Below are positions 30,978 through 39,563 of a stretch of 64,000 nt of DNA, piece after piece; position 1 is the first letter of the stretch, and every line of letters starts with the position of its first letter. The stretch spans positions 1 through 64,000 of the forward strand of contig NZ_JADEYS010000021.1 in NCBI RefSeq assembly GCF_015209595.1. Reading direction: 5' to 3'. Both the position numbers and the translations under genes were made by a program. The DNA comes from Pontibacterium sinense. Lineage in GTDB: Bacteria; Pseudomonadota; Gammaproteobacteria; Pseudomonadales; Balneatricaceae. A model generated the notes under the pieces. The model searched no databases, was not told the DNA's origin, and was given only the letters and a program-made list of their open reading frames with translations.

Positions 30978-33497
30978 TCAATGTATCAGCAGCTTGGAGA
31001 TGTCTTCCGGCGGTAGCGGTCGGTTAAACAGGAAGCCTTGTCCCTGATCGCAACCGATCTGTTGCAGGTATTGGTGTTGTTTGTCGGTCTCGATACCCTC
31101 AGCCACCACATTAAGGCCCAGATTGTGAGCCATCAGCACCATGGTGGAGACCAGTTCCTGATCCTGGCTACGCTCTGGGATGCCGGATATAAAGCTGCGG
31201 TCTACTTTGAGCTGATCCAGCGGCAATTGACTGAGCATACTCAGACTGGAGTAACCGGTGCCGAAATCATCCATAGAGACGGTAATCCCTTGCTGGCGCA
31301 AGCGGTTCAGAGGTTCCAACACATCATCGATATTTTGGATGGCACAACTTTCGGTGATTTCAAGATCCAGTTTCGCCGGAGGTAAGCCCGAGTTGCCCAG
31401 TGCTTGCTCGACATCGTCGGCCAGGTCGCGACGGGTGAATTGCTGAGGCGAGACGTTGACCGACATATGCAGGTCTGCATAACCGGCATCATGCCATTCC
31501 TTACATTGACGACAGGCTTCTTCCAGCGCCCAGGCTCCGATTTTACCGATCAGACCTAGCTCTTCTGCCACGGGGATAAACTGGTCAGGGGGAATGACGC
31601 CTTGTTCCCGGTCATTCCAGCGCAACAGCGCTTCCATCCCGACAATCCGGTTGCTGCCCAGCTCCAGCTTCGGCTGGTATTGCAGGAAGAGTTCGTTGTT
31701 GCTCAGGGCGGTGTGCAGCCGGCTTTCCAGACTCAGGCGTTGCATCGAGGTGCGATTCATATCGGCGGAATAGAGCTGGAAGCTGTTGCGGCCATTACTT
31801 TTCGCACGGTACATGGCGGTATCGGCATGTTTGAGCAGTGTATCGCGGTCAGTACCATCTTCCGGATAGATACTACACCCCAGACTGGCGGTCAGGTGTA
31901 GCTCGTGCCCGGCGACATTGATGCTTTCTTCCAGCGCACGAAAGATCCGCTGTACCACACGATGGATGCTGTCGGTATGCTCCATCTCCGTCATCAGGAT
32001 GATCATTTCGTCGCCCCCGATACGGGAGACCGTATCACCTTCGCGAATGCAGCGGCGCAGTCGATCCGCCACTTCGCACAGCACCTCATCCCCCACCGAA
32101 TGCCCAAGGGTATCGTTGATCCGTTTAAACAGGTCCAGATCGATAAATAACAAGGCCAGACCCTGTTTCATGCGGTGGGCGGTAGCCATCGCGACATCCA
32201 GACGATCAAATAACAACTGGCGGTTGGGCAGTTTGGTCAGTGGATCGTAGTACGCCAGATTTTCGATGATCGCTTCTGACTTCTTACGCTCGGTAATATC
32301 GCTGAAAATGGCCGCATACAGGCGGCGTTTGTTCCGCGCATCGTGCACCACGGTAATCGTGAGCCATTCCGGATATACCTCGCCGTTTTTACGTCGGTTC
32401 CAGATCTCGCCCTGCCAACTGCCATTTTTCTTCAGTGCGGCCCATAGATTTTGATAGAAGTCCGGACCTTGTTTACCTGAACTCAGAAGACTGGGGCGTT
32501 GGCCCAGTGCCTCTCTCTCGGAATAGCCAGTCAGAATCGTAAACGCGGGATTGACCGACAGAATGATACCGTTTTCGTCGGTCACCATGATGCCATCCAT
32601 GGAGGCATCAATGAGTGCTTTCGCCATGTTGAGACTGTTTTCGCTTTGTGCGAGATCGGCCGTGCGGTTGTTCAGCGCATCGCGTAAACGGTTAACATAC
32701 GCTTGCTCGATATTGGCCAGAACATCGGCGAATGAGACCACGCCACAAACACAGTCGTCGGCACAGGTCACACAGAGGTGACGAATATGGCGTCGTTCCA
32801 TTAAGGCCCGGGCCGAAAGCAAGCTCATATTCTCCGAGACACTGATCAGTGGTGTACTCATCACTTCATAGAGTGGTCGATGTAGCTGATCAAGGGCGAT
32901 CAGTCGTACCACGTCCCGCTCGGTTAACATGCCCACTGGCTGCTCATTAACCGTCACCAGAATACAGTCGGTCTGGCTGGCACGCATCGCAGAGATCGCA
33001 TCTGGCAGACTGCTTAGCTGATCAACTTGAGTGGGCTGTTGTTGCGGCAGGATTGTGCTGACTTCGCTCATGCGCAGGAAGTAGGCAACATCCTGATGAA
33101 TCACTACATCGCTCTGGGTAATGATACCGGAGAGTTTTTCCGCTTCATCGATCACAACCAGATGACGCAGGCCGTTACGACGGAACAGACAGGTCGCTTC
33201 ATCCAATGACGCGTCCAGTGCGATGGTACTGACCGGGGTGCTCATCAGCTCGTGAATCAGTGTTGTTGCTTGGTTGAGATGATCATAATTGATCTTTAAG
33301 GCATCCGCTTCGGTCCAGATTCCGATGGGGCGACCGTCCTCAACAATAACCACTGAACTGCAGTGATTATCGAACATTTCGCGGGTGGCTTGCTGCAAAC
33401 TGAAGTCCGGAGGACAGGTGACCACGTTGTGCTGCACGATAGATCGTACGTCACGTTTGATTGATCCGGTCAGACTCTGATCGTTTGGGTCGTCCAT
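30978..33497 (-). CDS. Four-CBS, PAS, GGDEF-EAL cyclic-di-GMP protein
   Basis: 839 residues from the ATG at 33497, preceded by GGAG. Two CBS pairs (about 15-130 and 140-270) are followed by PAS (about 295-420), GGDEF (about 425-585) and EAL (about 595-835). The cyclase motif reads GGDEM instead of GGDEF, with the inhibitory RxxD (REGD) kept five residues before it. The EAL part is intact: MEALLRW, LDLEITES, DDFGTGYSSL and VVAEGIE. Phosphodiesterase activity is therefore expected and cyclase activity is uncertain. CBS pairs usually bind adenine nucleotides, so energy state may be the input. No membrane segment is present. Confidence 0.9.
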   Translation of the reverse strand: MDDPNDQSLTGSIKRDVRSIVQHNVVTCPPDFSLQQATREMFDNHCSSVVIVEDGRPIGIWTEADALKINYDHLNQATTLIHELMSTPVSTIALDASLDEATCLFRRNGLRHLVVIDEAEKLSGIITQSDVVIHQDVAYFLRMSEVSTILPQQQPTQVDQLSSLPDAISAMRASQTDCILVTVNEQPVGMLTERDVVRLIALDQLHRPLYEVMSTPLISVSENMSLLSARALMERRHIRHLCVTCADDCVCGVVSFADVLANIEQAYVNRLRDALNNRTADLAQSENSLNMAKALIDASMDGIMVTDENGIILSVNPAFTILTGYSEREALGQRPSLLSSGKQGPDFYQNLWAALKKNGSWQGEIWNRRKNGEVYPEWLTITVVHDARNKRRLYAAIFSDITERKKSEAIIENLAYYDPLTKLPNRQLLFDRLDVAMATAHRMKQGLALLFIDLDLFKRINDTLGHSVGDEVLCEVADRLRRCIREGDTVSRIGGDEMIILMTEMEHTDSIHRVVQRIFRALEESINVAGHELHLTASLGCSIYPEDGTDRDTLLKHADTAMYRAKSNGRNSFQLYSADMNRTSMQRLSLESRLHTALSNNELFLQYQPKLELGSNRIVGMEALLRWNDREQGVIPPDQFIPVAEELGLIGKIGAWALEEACRQCKEWHDAGYADLHMSVNVSPQQFTRRDLADDVEQALGNSGLPPAKLDLEITESCAIQNIDDVLEPLNRLRQQGITVSMDDFGTGYSSLSMLSQLPLDQLKVDRSFISGIPERSQDQELVSTMVLMAHNLGLNVVAEGIETDKQHQYLQQIGCDQGQGFLFNRPLPPEDISKLLIH

Positions 33498-33821
33498 GCA
33501 AGCTCCATTCTGCAATTTGCAGGATATCCTGATGCCGGGGGCTGTGTCTCCGCGCCGTGCAATGTGTCGAAAGATTGATCGATTATACGGATACCACATC
33601 GCTGAAACAGTATAAATCTTGTTTTATTTGTTTGAATGCTGGCTCAGATCAACATTGTAAATCGAGCGTAATTGACATGTTTATATGGTGTTATCCGGTT
33701 TTATGTAAACATTCTTGATATAAATCTTGTTTGAAAGGAAGTGATAATGCCGGTACAGAAGGGGTATGATTAACCTTATATCAAACTGTAATTAAAAAGG
33801 ATCAGATGACATGGCTGGCAG
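33498..33821. other. AT-rich divergent control region between two c-di-GMP genes
   Basis: This region separates the CBS-GGDEF-EAL gene from the GGDEF-EAL-CZB gene. A 14-bp direct repeat TATAAATCTTGTTT occurs at 33611-33624 and 33719-33732, 108 bp apart. A strong ribosome site AAGGA (33797) lies before a short frame, ATG 33806 to TGA 33850, which encodes only 14 residues and overlaps the start of the large gene out of frame. No clear -35/-10 pair was found. Confidence 0.5.
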
Positions 33822-36800
33822 ATGGATCTGCGGGTGTATCGGTCGTCTGAAAAATCGAAGGATATGATGCCTGTTGCAACTGATCGGGGTCATGATCCAG
33901 TGGTATGTAGTATGAGCTCAGATCCGATATTCCCTTTTCTCCCCCCGTGGCGGAAAACGCTGCCTTGGGCCAGCAATGATCAGCCCCTATCTGTGGTTAT
34001 TAAGCAACTGGGCGGTTGTGATGACGCTGTGTGCATGATCGGTCATCCATCTGCTGCGGACGTTCCGGCAGGTTACCTGACGATGAAGCGCGTCATGCAG
34101 CTTCTGGCGTCGGGTGTCAGCACCCACACACTGCTGGACACTCTTTCGATACCTGCTGTACTGACCAGTACTCAGGAGCGTTTTCTTGCGGAGGCTGAAG
34201 CCCGCTTTTCAACCCATGATGATAGTCATGTGGTGGTGATGAATGCGCAACGGCAGACCTATCTTATTGATCCGAAAACCTTGCTCGAGTCTCAAGCGTC
34301 AATCGTGCCGCTCACCCCGTTTGGAAATACGCAGGGAGAGCCGCGTCCGGATGTGTTCCGCAGTTTACTGGATAGTTTGCCGGATCAGGTCTGGTTGAAA
34401 GATGTCCAGGGCCGCTATCTCAGCTGCAACCGTCAGTTTGAACATATTGCAGGTTGTTCGGAGCAGGAGCTGATCGGCAAAAATGATTATGACCTGTTTC
34501 CCCGGGAAGACGCAGATTACTTTCGGCATAACGATGCGCTCACCGTACAGAAGGATGCTGCGTGTAAGAATGAAGAGGTTCTGCGTCACGCCGATGGCAG
34601 TTATGAAGGTCACTATGAAGTGATCAAAACGCCGATGAAGGATGATGCACAGAACCTGATCGGGATTTTAGGTATCGCGCGGGATATCAGTCACCGCCGA
34701 TTCGCTGAGAAAGAACTGCAGGCCGAGCGTGATCTGTTTACAGACGGTCCGGTGGCAGTACTGATATGGCGCCCGGAAGAGGGCTGGCGGGTGAGTTACG
34801 CGTCGGCCAACATCAGTACCGTATTTGGTTTCGGTCCCGAGGAAATGATGGCTGGCGATTTTCGCTACAGTGACTGTGTTCATCCGGACGATGCTGAAAG
34901 GGTGGGAGAAGAGGTCAGCCGTTTCTTTGAAGAAGGGCGTACCAGCTGGGAGCAGCGTTACCGTATAGTGCGAAAAAACGGCTCGGTGGCCTGGTTGTAT
35001 GACTACACCGTGGCGGAGTGGAACGATAAGGGCAAAGTAGAAGTGCTGCGGGGCTACGTGCTGGATGAGACGAATCGGGTCGAATCTGAAGCGCGGTTGC
35101 GATTGTCTGCGACAGTGTTTGATAACGCCCATGAAGGCATCATGGTGACGGATGCCGCGCAGCGAATATTAGATGTAAATCCTACCTTTACTGAGATCAC
35201 TGGCTATAGCCGTGATGATGTACTGGGTGAGCGTCCTTCAGTTTTGAAATCCGAACGTCAGTCCGATGATTTCTACAGTGCTATGTGGCGAGTATTGGAT
35301 ACCCAGGGGTACTGGCGGGGAGAGCTTTTCAACCGGCGCAAAAATGGAACCCTGTTCACGGCTCTGACGACAATCTCGGCGATTCACGATACCCAGGGCG
35401 TACTGACGCACTATGTCAGTGTGTTTTCCGATATTACTCAGATGAAAACCCATCAGGAACGTTTGGAGATGCTGGCGCATTACGATTCCCTGACGCGTTT
35501 GCCCAACCGGGTATTGCTGGCGGATCGTATGAAGCAAATGCTGAGCTCTGCGCAGGGTATGCAGGGGTATATCGCGGTGTGTTATATCGATCTGGACGGG
35601 TTTAAACAGATCAATGATCAATATGGTCACGATGTGGGTGATCAGCTGCTGGTGGAGGTTGCGCAGAGGCTGCAAAGCAGTCTGCGAGGCCATGACACTG
35701 TTGCGCGTCTGGGCGGCGATGAGTTTGTGCTGTTGTTGAGCGAACTGGAAAGTGTTCATACCTGCGAGCTGACGGCTGAGCGAGTACTGTCGCTGATTAC
35801 CCGACCGATCCATGTGGGCGGGGTGGAGCTGCAGGTCTCTGCGAGCATGGGGATTACGCTCTACCCGGACGATGGTGCTGATGCGGACCTGTTGCTTCGT
35901 CATGCCGATCAAGCGATGTATCAGGCCAAAATGACCGGCCGAAACCGCTATCAATTATATGATCTGGACCACGATCAGCGAGCCGTTTATCGTCGTGAAG
36001 CGATCGCGGATATTCGCCGCGCATTGCATCAGGAGGAGTTCGTTCTCTATTTCCAGCCGCAGGTGGATCTGATTCAGCAGAAGGTACAGGGTTTTGAGAT
36101 GCTGATCCGCTGGCAACATCCACAAAAAGGATTGTTGGTGCCCGCGCACTTCCTGCCTTTGATCAATGGTCACCCGGTCGAAATCGAGCTGGACCACTGG
36201 GTGCTGCAACAGGCGTTTGCCCGGCTGCAGGCGTGGCAGCAGCAAGGGTACGCTTTACGTTTGAGCGTGAATCTTTCCGGGGCCACCTTGTTGGCAGACG
36301 ACTTTATGCCACGTCTGCAGTCCTATATTCATGCGTATCCGCGGATGTCGCCTGGATTGCTGGAGATCGAAGTGCTGGAAACCTCTGCACTGGAAGATAT
36401 CACGCATGCAGGTGAGATCTTTGAAGCCTGTCAGGATCTGGGATTCCGTATTGCACTGGATGACTTTGGGACGGGCTACTCCTCGCTGACCTATTTTCGC
36501 CGCTTGCCCGCTGAGACCCTGAAGATTGATCAGTCGTTTATCTTCGATATGTTGACCGATAAAGAAGATCTGGCGATTGTGGAAAGTGTGATTGGTCTGG
36601 CGCAGGCCTTTAACCGCCAGCTGGTGGCCGAGGGGGTCGAGTCGGCTGAACATGGTCAGCTGTTGGTTCAAATGGGCTGTACCGTTGTGCAGGGTTATGG
36701 CATCGCCCGGCCGATGCCGGTTGAGCAGGCTCTGGATTGGGCAGATAGCTGGAGGCCGTCACAGGATTGGGTGATGGAGACAGGCTACCACTCGCCAGAA

Positions 36801-37181
36801 CAGCGGGCGCTGTTGTTGGCGTCCCGGGAGCATCAATACTGGCTTGATGAACTGCTGTTGCGGCTGAATGGCACGCCGCCAGAGAGCGCGTCACGGCCAG
36901 ATGACTACCATAGCTGCCGTTTTGGACGCTGGTATTATGGGCTGGGCGGTGTGCAACTGGGGCATCGGGCAGAGTTTCGTGAGATAGAACCCGTGCATAA
37001 ACAGCTGCATCAGCTGGCGGATCATCTGGTGCGGGGGCTGGATCACTTAAATGAAGGTGAGCGCCTGCGGGGGCGACAGCAGCTGATTGAGCTGAGCCAC
37101 TCGTTGCAACAGCAAATACAGAACTTGCAGCGCATTCTTGTCGCGGAAAAGGTGGTTAAACCGATTCCGGTTACACACTAA
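33822..37181 (+). CDS. PAS-GGDEF-EAL protein with C-terminal zinc-binding CZB domain
   Basis: Up to 1119 residues; the start is uncertain (33822 by length, 33867 better by ribosome site AAGGA). After an N-terminal part of unknown fold come three PAS domains (about 180-295, 300-420, 425-545), GGDEF (about 550-710) with intact LGGDEF and RGHD inhibitory site, and an EAL domain (about 725-970) in which the signature reads EML (FEMLIRWQHP) while DDFGTGYSSL is kept. The last 130 residues are a CZB domain: REHQYWLDELL, DYHSCRFGRWYYG, EPVHKQLHQLADHLV, giving the 3 His/1 Cys zinc site. Zinc likely tunes c-di-GMP turnover. Confidence 0.88.
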   Translation: MDLRVYRSSEKSKDMMPVATDRGHDPVVCSMSSDPIFPFLPPWRKTLPWASNDQPLSVVIKQLGGCDDAVCMIGHPSAADVPAGYLTMKRVMQLLASGVSTHTLLDTLSIPAVLTSTQERFLAEAEARFSTHDDSHVVVMNAQRQTYLIDPKTLLESQASIVPLTPFGNTQGEPRPDVFRSLLDSLPDQVWLKDVQGRYLSCNRQFEHIAGCSEQELIGKNDYDLFPREDADYFRHNDALTVQKDAACKNEEVLRHADGSYEGHYEVIKTPMKDDAQNLIGILGIARDISHRRFAEKELQAERDLFTDGPVAVLIWRPEEGWRVSYASANISTVFGFGPEEMMAGDFRYSDCVHPDDAERVGEEVSRFFEEGRTSWEQRYRIVRKNGSVAWLYDYTVAEWNDKGKVEVLRGYVLDETNRVESEARLRLSATVFDNAHEGIMVTDAAQRILDVNPTFTEITGYSRDDVLGERPSVLKSERQSDDFYSAMWRVLDTQGYWRGELFNRRKNGTLFTALTTISAIHDTQGVLTHYVSVFSDITQMKTHQERLEMLAHYDSLTRLPNRVLLADRMKQMLSSAQGMQGYIAVCYIDLDGFKQINDQYGHDVGDQLLVEVAQRLQSSLRGHDTVARLGGDEFVLLLSELESVHTCELTAERVLSLITRPIHVGGVELQVSASMGITLYPDDGADADLLLRHADQAMYQAKMTGRNRYQLYDLDHDQRAVYRREAIADIRRALHQEEFVLYFQPQVDLIQQKVQGFEMLIRWQHPQKGLLVPAHFLPLINGHPVEIELDHWVLQQAFARLQAWQQQGYALRLSVNLSGATLLADDFMPRLQSYIHAYPRMSPGLLEIEVLETSALEDITHAGEIFEACQDLGFRIALDDFGTGYSSLTYFRRLPAETLKIDQSFIFDMLTDKEDLAIVESVIGLAQAFNRQLVAEGVESAEHGQLLVQMGCTVVQGYGIARPMPVEQALDWADSWRPSQDWVMETGYHSPEQRALLLASREHQYWLDELLLRLNGTPPESASRPDDYHSCRFGRWYYGLGGVQLGHRAEFREIEPVHKQLHQLADHLVRGLDHLNEGERLRGRQQLIELSHSLQQQIQNLQRILVAEKVVKPIPVTH

Positions 37182-37200
37182 AGATCGTGAAAAGGGATTC

Positions 37201-37249
37201 CCTCCGGAACAATCATTGTGGAGACAACGAAGGGGGACAGTTCCGGAGG
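37201..37249. terminator. 10-bp perfect hairpin between convergent genes
   Basis: CCTCCGGAAC (37201-37210) pairs with GTTCCGGAGG (37240-37249) over 29 nt, between the stops of the GGDEF-EAL-CZB gene and matB. There is no T-run on the plus strand and only CCCTTTTC on the minus strand, so termination is likely but not certain. Confidence 0.45.
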
Positions 37250-37272
37250 TCGGCGTTCAGGGGACCGTGTGG

Positions 37273-38790
37273 TCAGAGTTCTTTCTGACCGTACTGGTCT
37301 CGCAGGACATTTTTCTGCACTTTCCCCATCGTATTGCGTGGCAGTTCGTCGAGGAACAGAATGCGGCGCGGCACTTTAAAGCCCGCCAAATGTTCGCGAC
37401 ACACTGATGCCAGTGATTCAGCAGTGATCGTGTTGGCGCTGCCATCCGCAACTATGGCGGCAGCCACACCTTCACCAAAGTCGGGATGCACAAAGGCAAA
37501 GACCGCGGACTCCAATACCCCCGGCAGCTCATTGAGCACCATCTCAATCTCTTTCGGATAAATGTTGTATCCACCGCTGATAATCAGATCTTTGGAGCGC
37601 CCGACAATACTGACGTAACCGGCGGCATTGATGGTGCCCAGATCTCCAGTGACAAAGAAACCATCGTCGGTGAACTCTTCCGCAGTTTTCTCTGGCATAC
37701 GCCAATAACCCTGAAAGACATTCGGACCTTTGACCTGCAAACTGCCGACGCCATCTGTGTCACAAGGCTGATCGTTTTCATCCATGATTCGCACCTCAGT
37801 GCCCGGCAGCGGGAAGCCCACGGTGCCCGCGATACGCTGACCGTTCAATGGGTTAGAGGTGTTCATGCCGGTTTCGGTCATGCCGTAACGTTCGAGAATG
37901 GCTTTGCCCGTGCGTTGTTCAAATTCGGCGAATGTCTCTTCCAGCAGGGGGGCAGAACCGGAGATAAACAGGCGTACGTTTTCAGCTTTTTCCTGCGTGA
38001 ATTCAGGTTCAGCCAGCAACCGCGTATAAAAGGTTGGAACACCCATCATCACGGTGGCTTCGGGCAGTGATTTCAGCGCTTCTGTCGCATCAAATTTGCT
38101 ATAGAAGATCATCTCGCTGGCATTCAGCAGGGCACAACTACACGCTACAAACAGCCCGTGAACGTGGAAAATAGGCAGCATGTGCAGGAGCACATCCCCC
38201 TCTTTCCAGCCCCAGTAATCAAGCAGTGTCAGGCCGTTGTTCAGCAAGTTGTTGTGGCTGATCATCGCGCCTTTTGGACGCCCGGTTGTACCCGAGGTGT
38301 AGAGGATAGCGGCCAGATCATCGTCGTCCCGTTCAACGGTGACAAAATCACTGCTGTGATCGTTGGCCTGGGTGTTGAGCGTGCCTTGACCGTCGGTATT
38401 GAGCGTAAAGATACGCTGGCGAATACCGGTGCGTTCACGGATCGCTTCAAACACTGCTTTTTGCTTGTCGGCACAGACCACCACGGCGGGTTCGGCATTC
38501 TCGACGAAGTAGGCCAGCTCGTCCGGCGTATACGCCGTGTTCATCGGCAGGTACGTACCACCGGCGCGTAAAACACCCAGATATAACGCCAGAGCTTCAC
38601 CGGATTTGTCGACCTGAACCGCAACGCGGTCACCCGCCTGAAGGCCAGACGAAGCTAATAATGTAGCGTACTGTCCCGAACGTGCATGTAACTCACCGTA
38701 AGTCATAGAGCTGTCGGTTTCGGGCATACGCAAGGCCGTGCGATCCGGATAAGGCGCAAAGCGCTCATAAAATGCCTGGTATAAATTCAT
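37273..38790 (-). CDS. matB: Malonyl-CoA synthetase MatB
   Basis: 505 residues of the ANL family. P-loop AAILYTSGTTGRPKGAMISHNNL, then MLPIFHVHGLFVA, LLEETFAEFEQRTGKAILERYGMTETGMNTSNP, GTVGFPLPG, GFFVTGDLGTINAAGYVSIVGRSKDLIISGGYNIYPKEIE and the C-terminal Lys in PRNTMGKVQKNVLR. The FHVHGLFVA and ERYGMTETGMNTSNPL blocks are characteristic of malonate activation. It makes malonyl-CoA from malonate, CoA and ATP. It diverges from a GntR gene followed by malonyl-CoA decarboxylase, the classic matR/matA/matB arrangement. Confidence 0.93.
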   Translation of the reverse strand: MNLYQAFYERFAPYPDRTALRMPETDSSMTYGELHARSGQYATLLASSGLQAGDRVAVQVDKSGEALALYLGVLRAGGTYLPMNTAYTPDELAYFVENAEPAVVVCADKQKAVFEAIRERTGIRQRIFTLNTDGQGTLNTQANDHSSDFVTVERDDDDLAAILYTSGTTGRPKGAMISHNNLLNNGLTLLDYWGWKEGDVLLHMLPIFHVHGLFVACSCALLNASEMIFYSKFDATEALKSLPEATVMMGVPTFYTRLLAEPEFTQEKAENVRLFISGSAPLLEETFAEFEQRTGKAILERYGMTETGMNTSNPLNGQRIAGTVGFPLPGTEVRIMDENDQPCDTDGVGSLQVKGPNVFQGYWRMPEKTAEEFTDDGFFVTGDLGTINAAGYVSIVGRSKDLIISGGYNIYPKEIEMVLNELPGVLESAVFAFVHPDFGEGVAAAIVADGSANTITAESLASVCREHLAGFKVPRRILFLDELPRNTMGKVQKNVLRDQYGQKEL

Positions 38791-38829
38791 GCATCTTTCC
38801 TCTTGTATTTGTTTTCAATGCATTTTGAT

Positions 38830-38869
38830 TGTAATTACTAATTACACTACAATGCAATTTCAATTGAAA
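38830..38869. promoter_or_regulatory. Two palindromes in the matB/matR divergent promoter
   Basis: TGTAATTACTAATTACA (38830-38846) has perfect 8-bp arms about a central C. TTTCAATTGAAA (38858-38869) is a perfect 12-bp palindrome. Both lie in the 101-bp gap between matB and the GntR gene and are the natural operator candidates for that regulator. Confidence 0.6.
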
Positions 38870-38891
38870 CTAAATATAAAGCCAATCAATC

Positions 38892-39563
38892 ATGAGCATA
38901 ATAAAAAGAAGAGTGTTGTATGAGGAAGTGGCAGAGATCCTTGCGAGGATGATCTACGAGAGCCGGTTAGAACCCGGTCAGTGGATCGATGAGATGAAAC
39001 TCTGCGATGAACTGGGAATCAGTCGTACGCCGTTGCGCGAAGCATTGAAGGTGCTGGCATCCGACGGTTTGGTGGAGTTAGTGCCACGCAAGGGCAGTTA
39101 CGTTAAAAGCATCAGTCCGGAAGAGCTGGACGAACTGTTCCCGATCATGGCGTTGCTCGAAGGCTACTGCACACAACTGGTGGCGGAACGCGCCACCGGC
39201 AGTGAGTTACGCCGCTTGCGCCACCTGCACGATTGTCTGGAAGAGAGCGCCGCCAACGGTGATCTGGCCAGCTATTACGAGGAAAACATCGTTTTCCATG
39301 ATGAGTTGAAAGCGGTCTCCGGGAACGAATGGTTGCAGCGGATTACGCTCGATCTATCCCGTGTTATCCGTCTGGCACGCCAGCAGCAACTCAAGCTGCA
39401 GGGGCGCTTACTCCACTCCCTGGAAGAGCACCGTAACATCATCACAGCGATTGAAGCGGGTGATGCAGCGGGTGCTAATCAGGCGATGCAGGTTCATTTG
39501 ATAAATCAGTATGAAGCGCTGAAAGCCGCAATACTGGAGGACAGTGAAGATGAAGTGGATTAA
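38892..39563 (+). CDS. GntR/FCD family regulator of malonate genes (MatR-like)
   Basis: 223 residues. N-terminal winged HTH: VLYEEVAEILARMIYESRLEPGQWIDEMKLCDELGISRTPLREALKVLASDGLVELVPRKGSYV. The C-terminal FCD domain (about 80-215) has the metal-binding pattern Asp...His...His (ENIVFHDEL, SLEEHRNIITAI, QAMQVHL). FCD regulators bind small carboxylic acids; malonate is the expected ligand from context. No good ribosome site precedes the ATG at 38892, so the mRNA may be nearly leaderless. Its 3' end overlaps the decarboxylase gene by 14 bp. Confidence 0.9.
   Translation: MSIIKRRVLYEEVAEILARMIYESRLEPGQWIDEMKLCDELGISRTPLREALKVLASDGLVELVPRKGSYVKSISPEELDELFPIMALLEGYCTQLVAERATGSELRRLRHLHDCLEESAANGDLASYYEENIVFHDELKAVSGNEWLQRITLDLSRVIRLARQQQLKLQGRLLHSLEEHRNIITAIEAGDAAGANQAMQVHLINQYEALKAAILEDSEDEVD

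Noticed and set aside
30909-30980. Programmed UGA readthrough of the CBS-GGDEF-EAL gene
   Set aside because: The extension is an outer-membrane beta-strand signal, which makes no sense on a cytosolic enzyme; a gene remnant is simpler.
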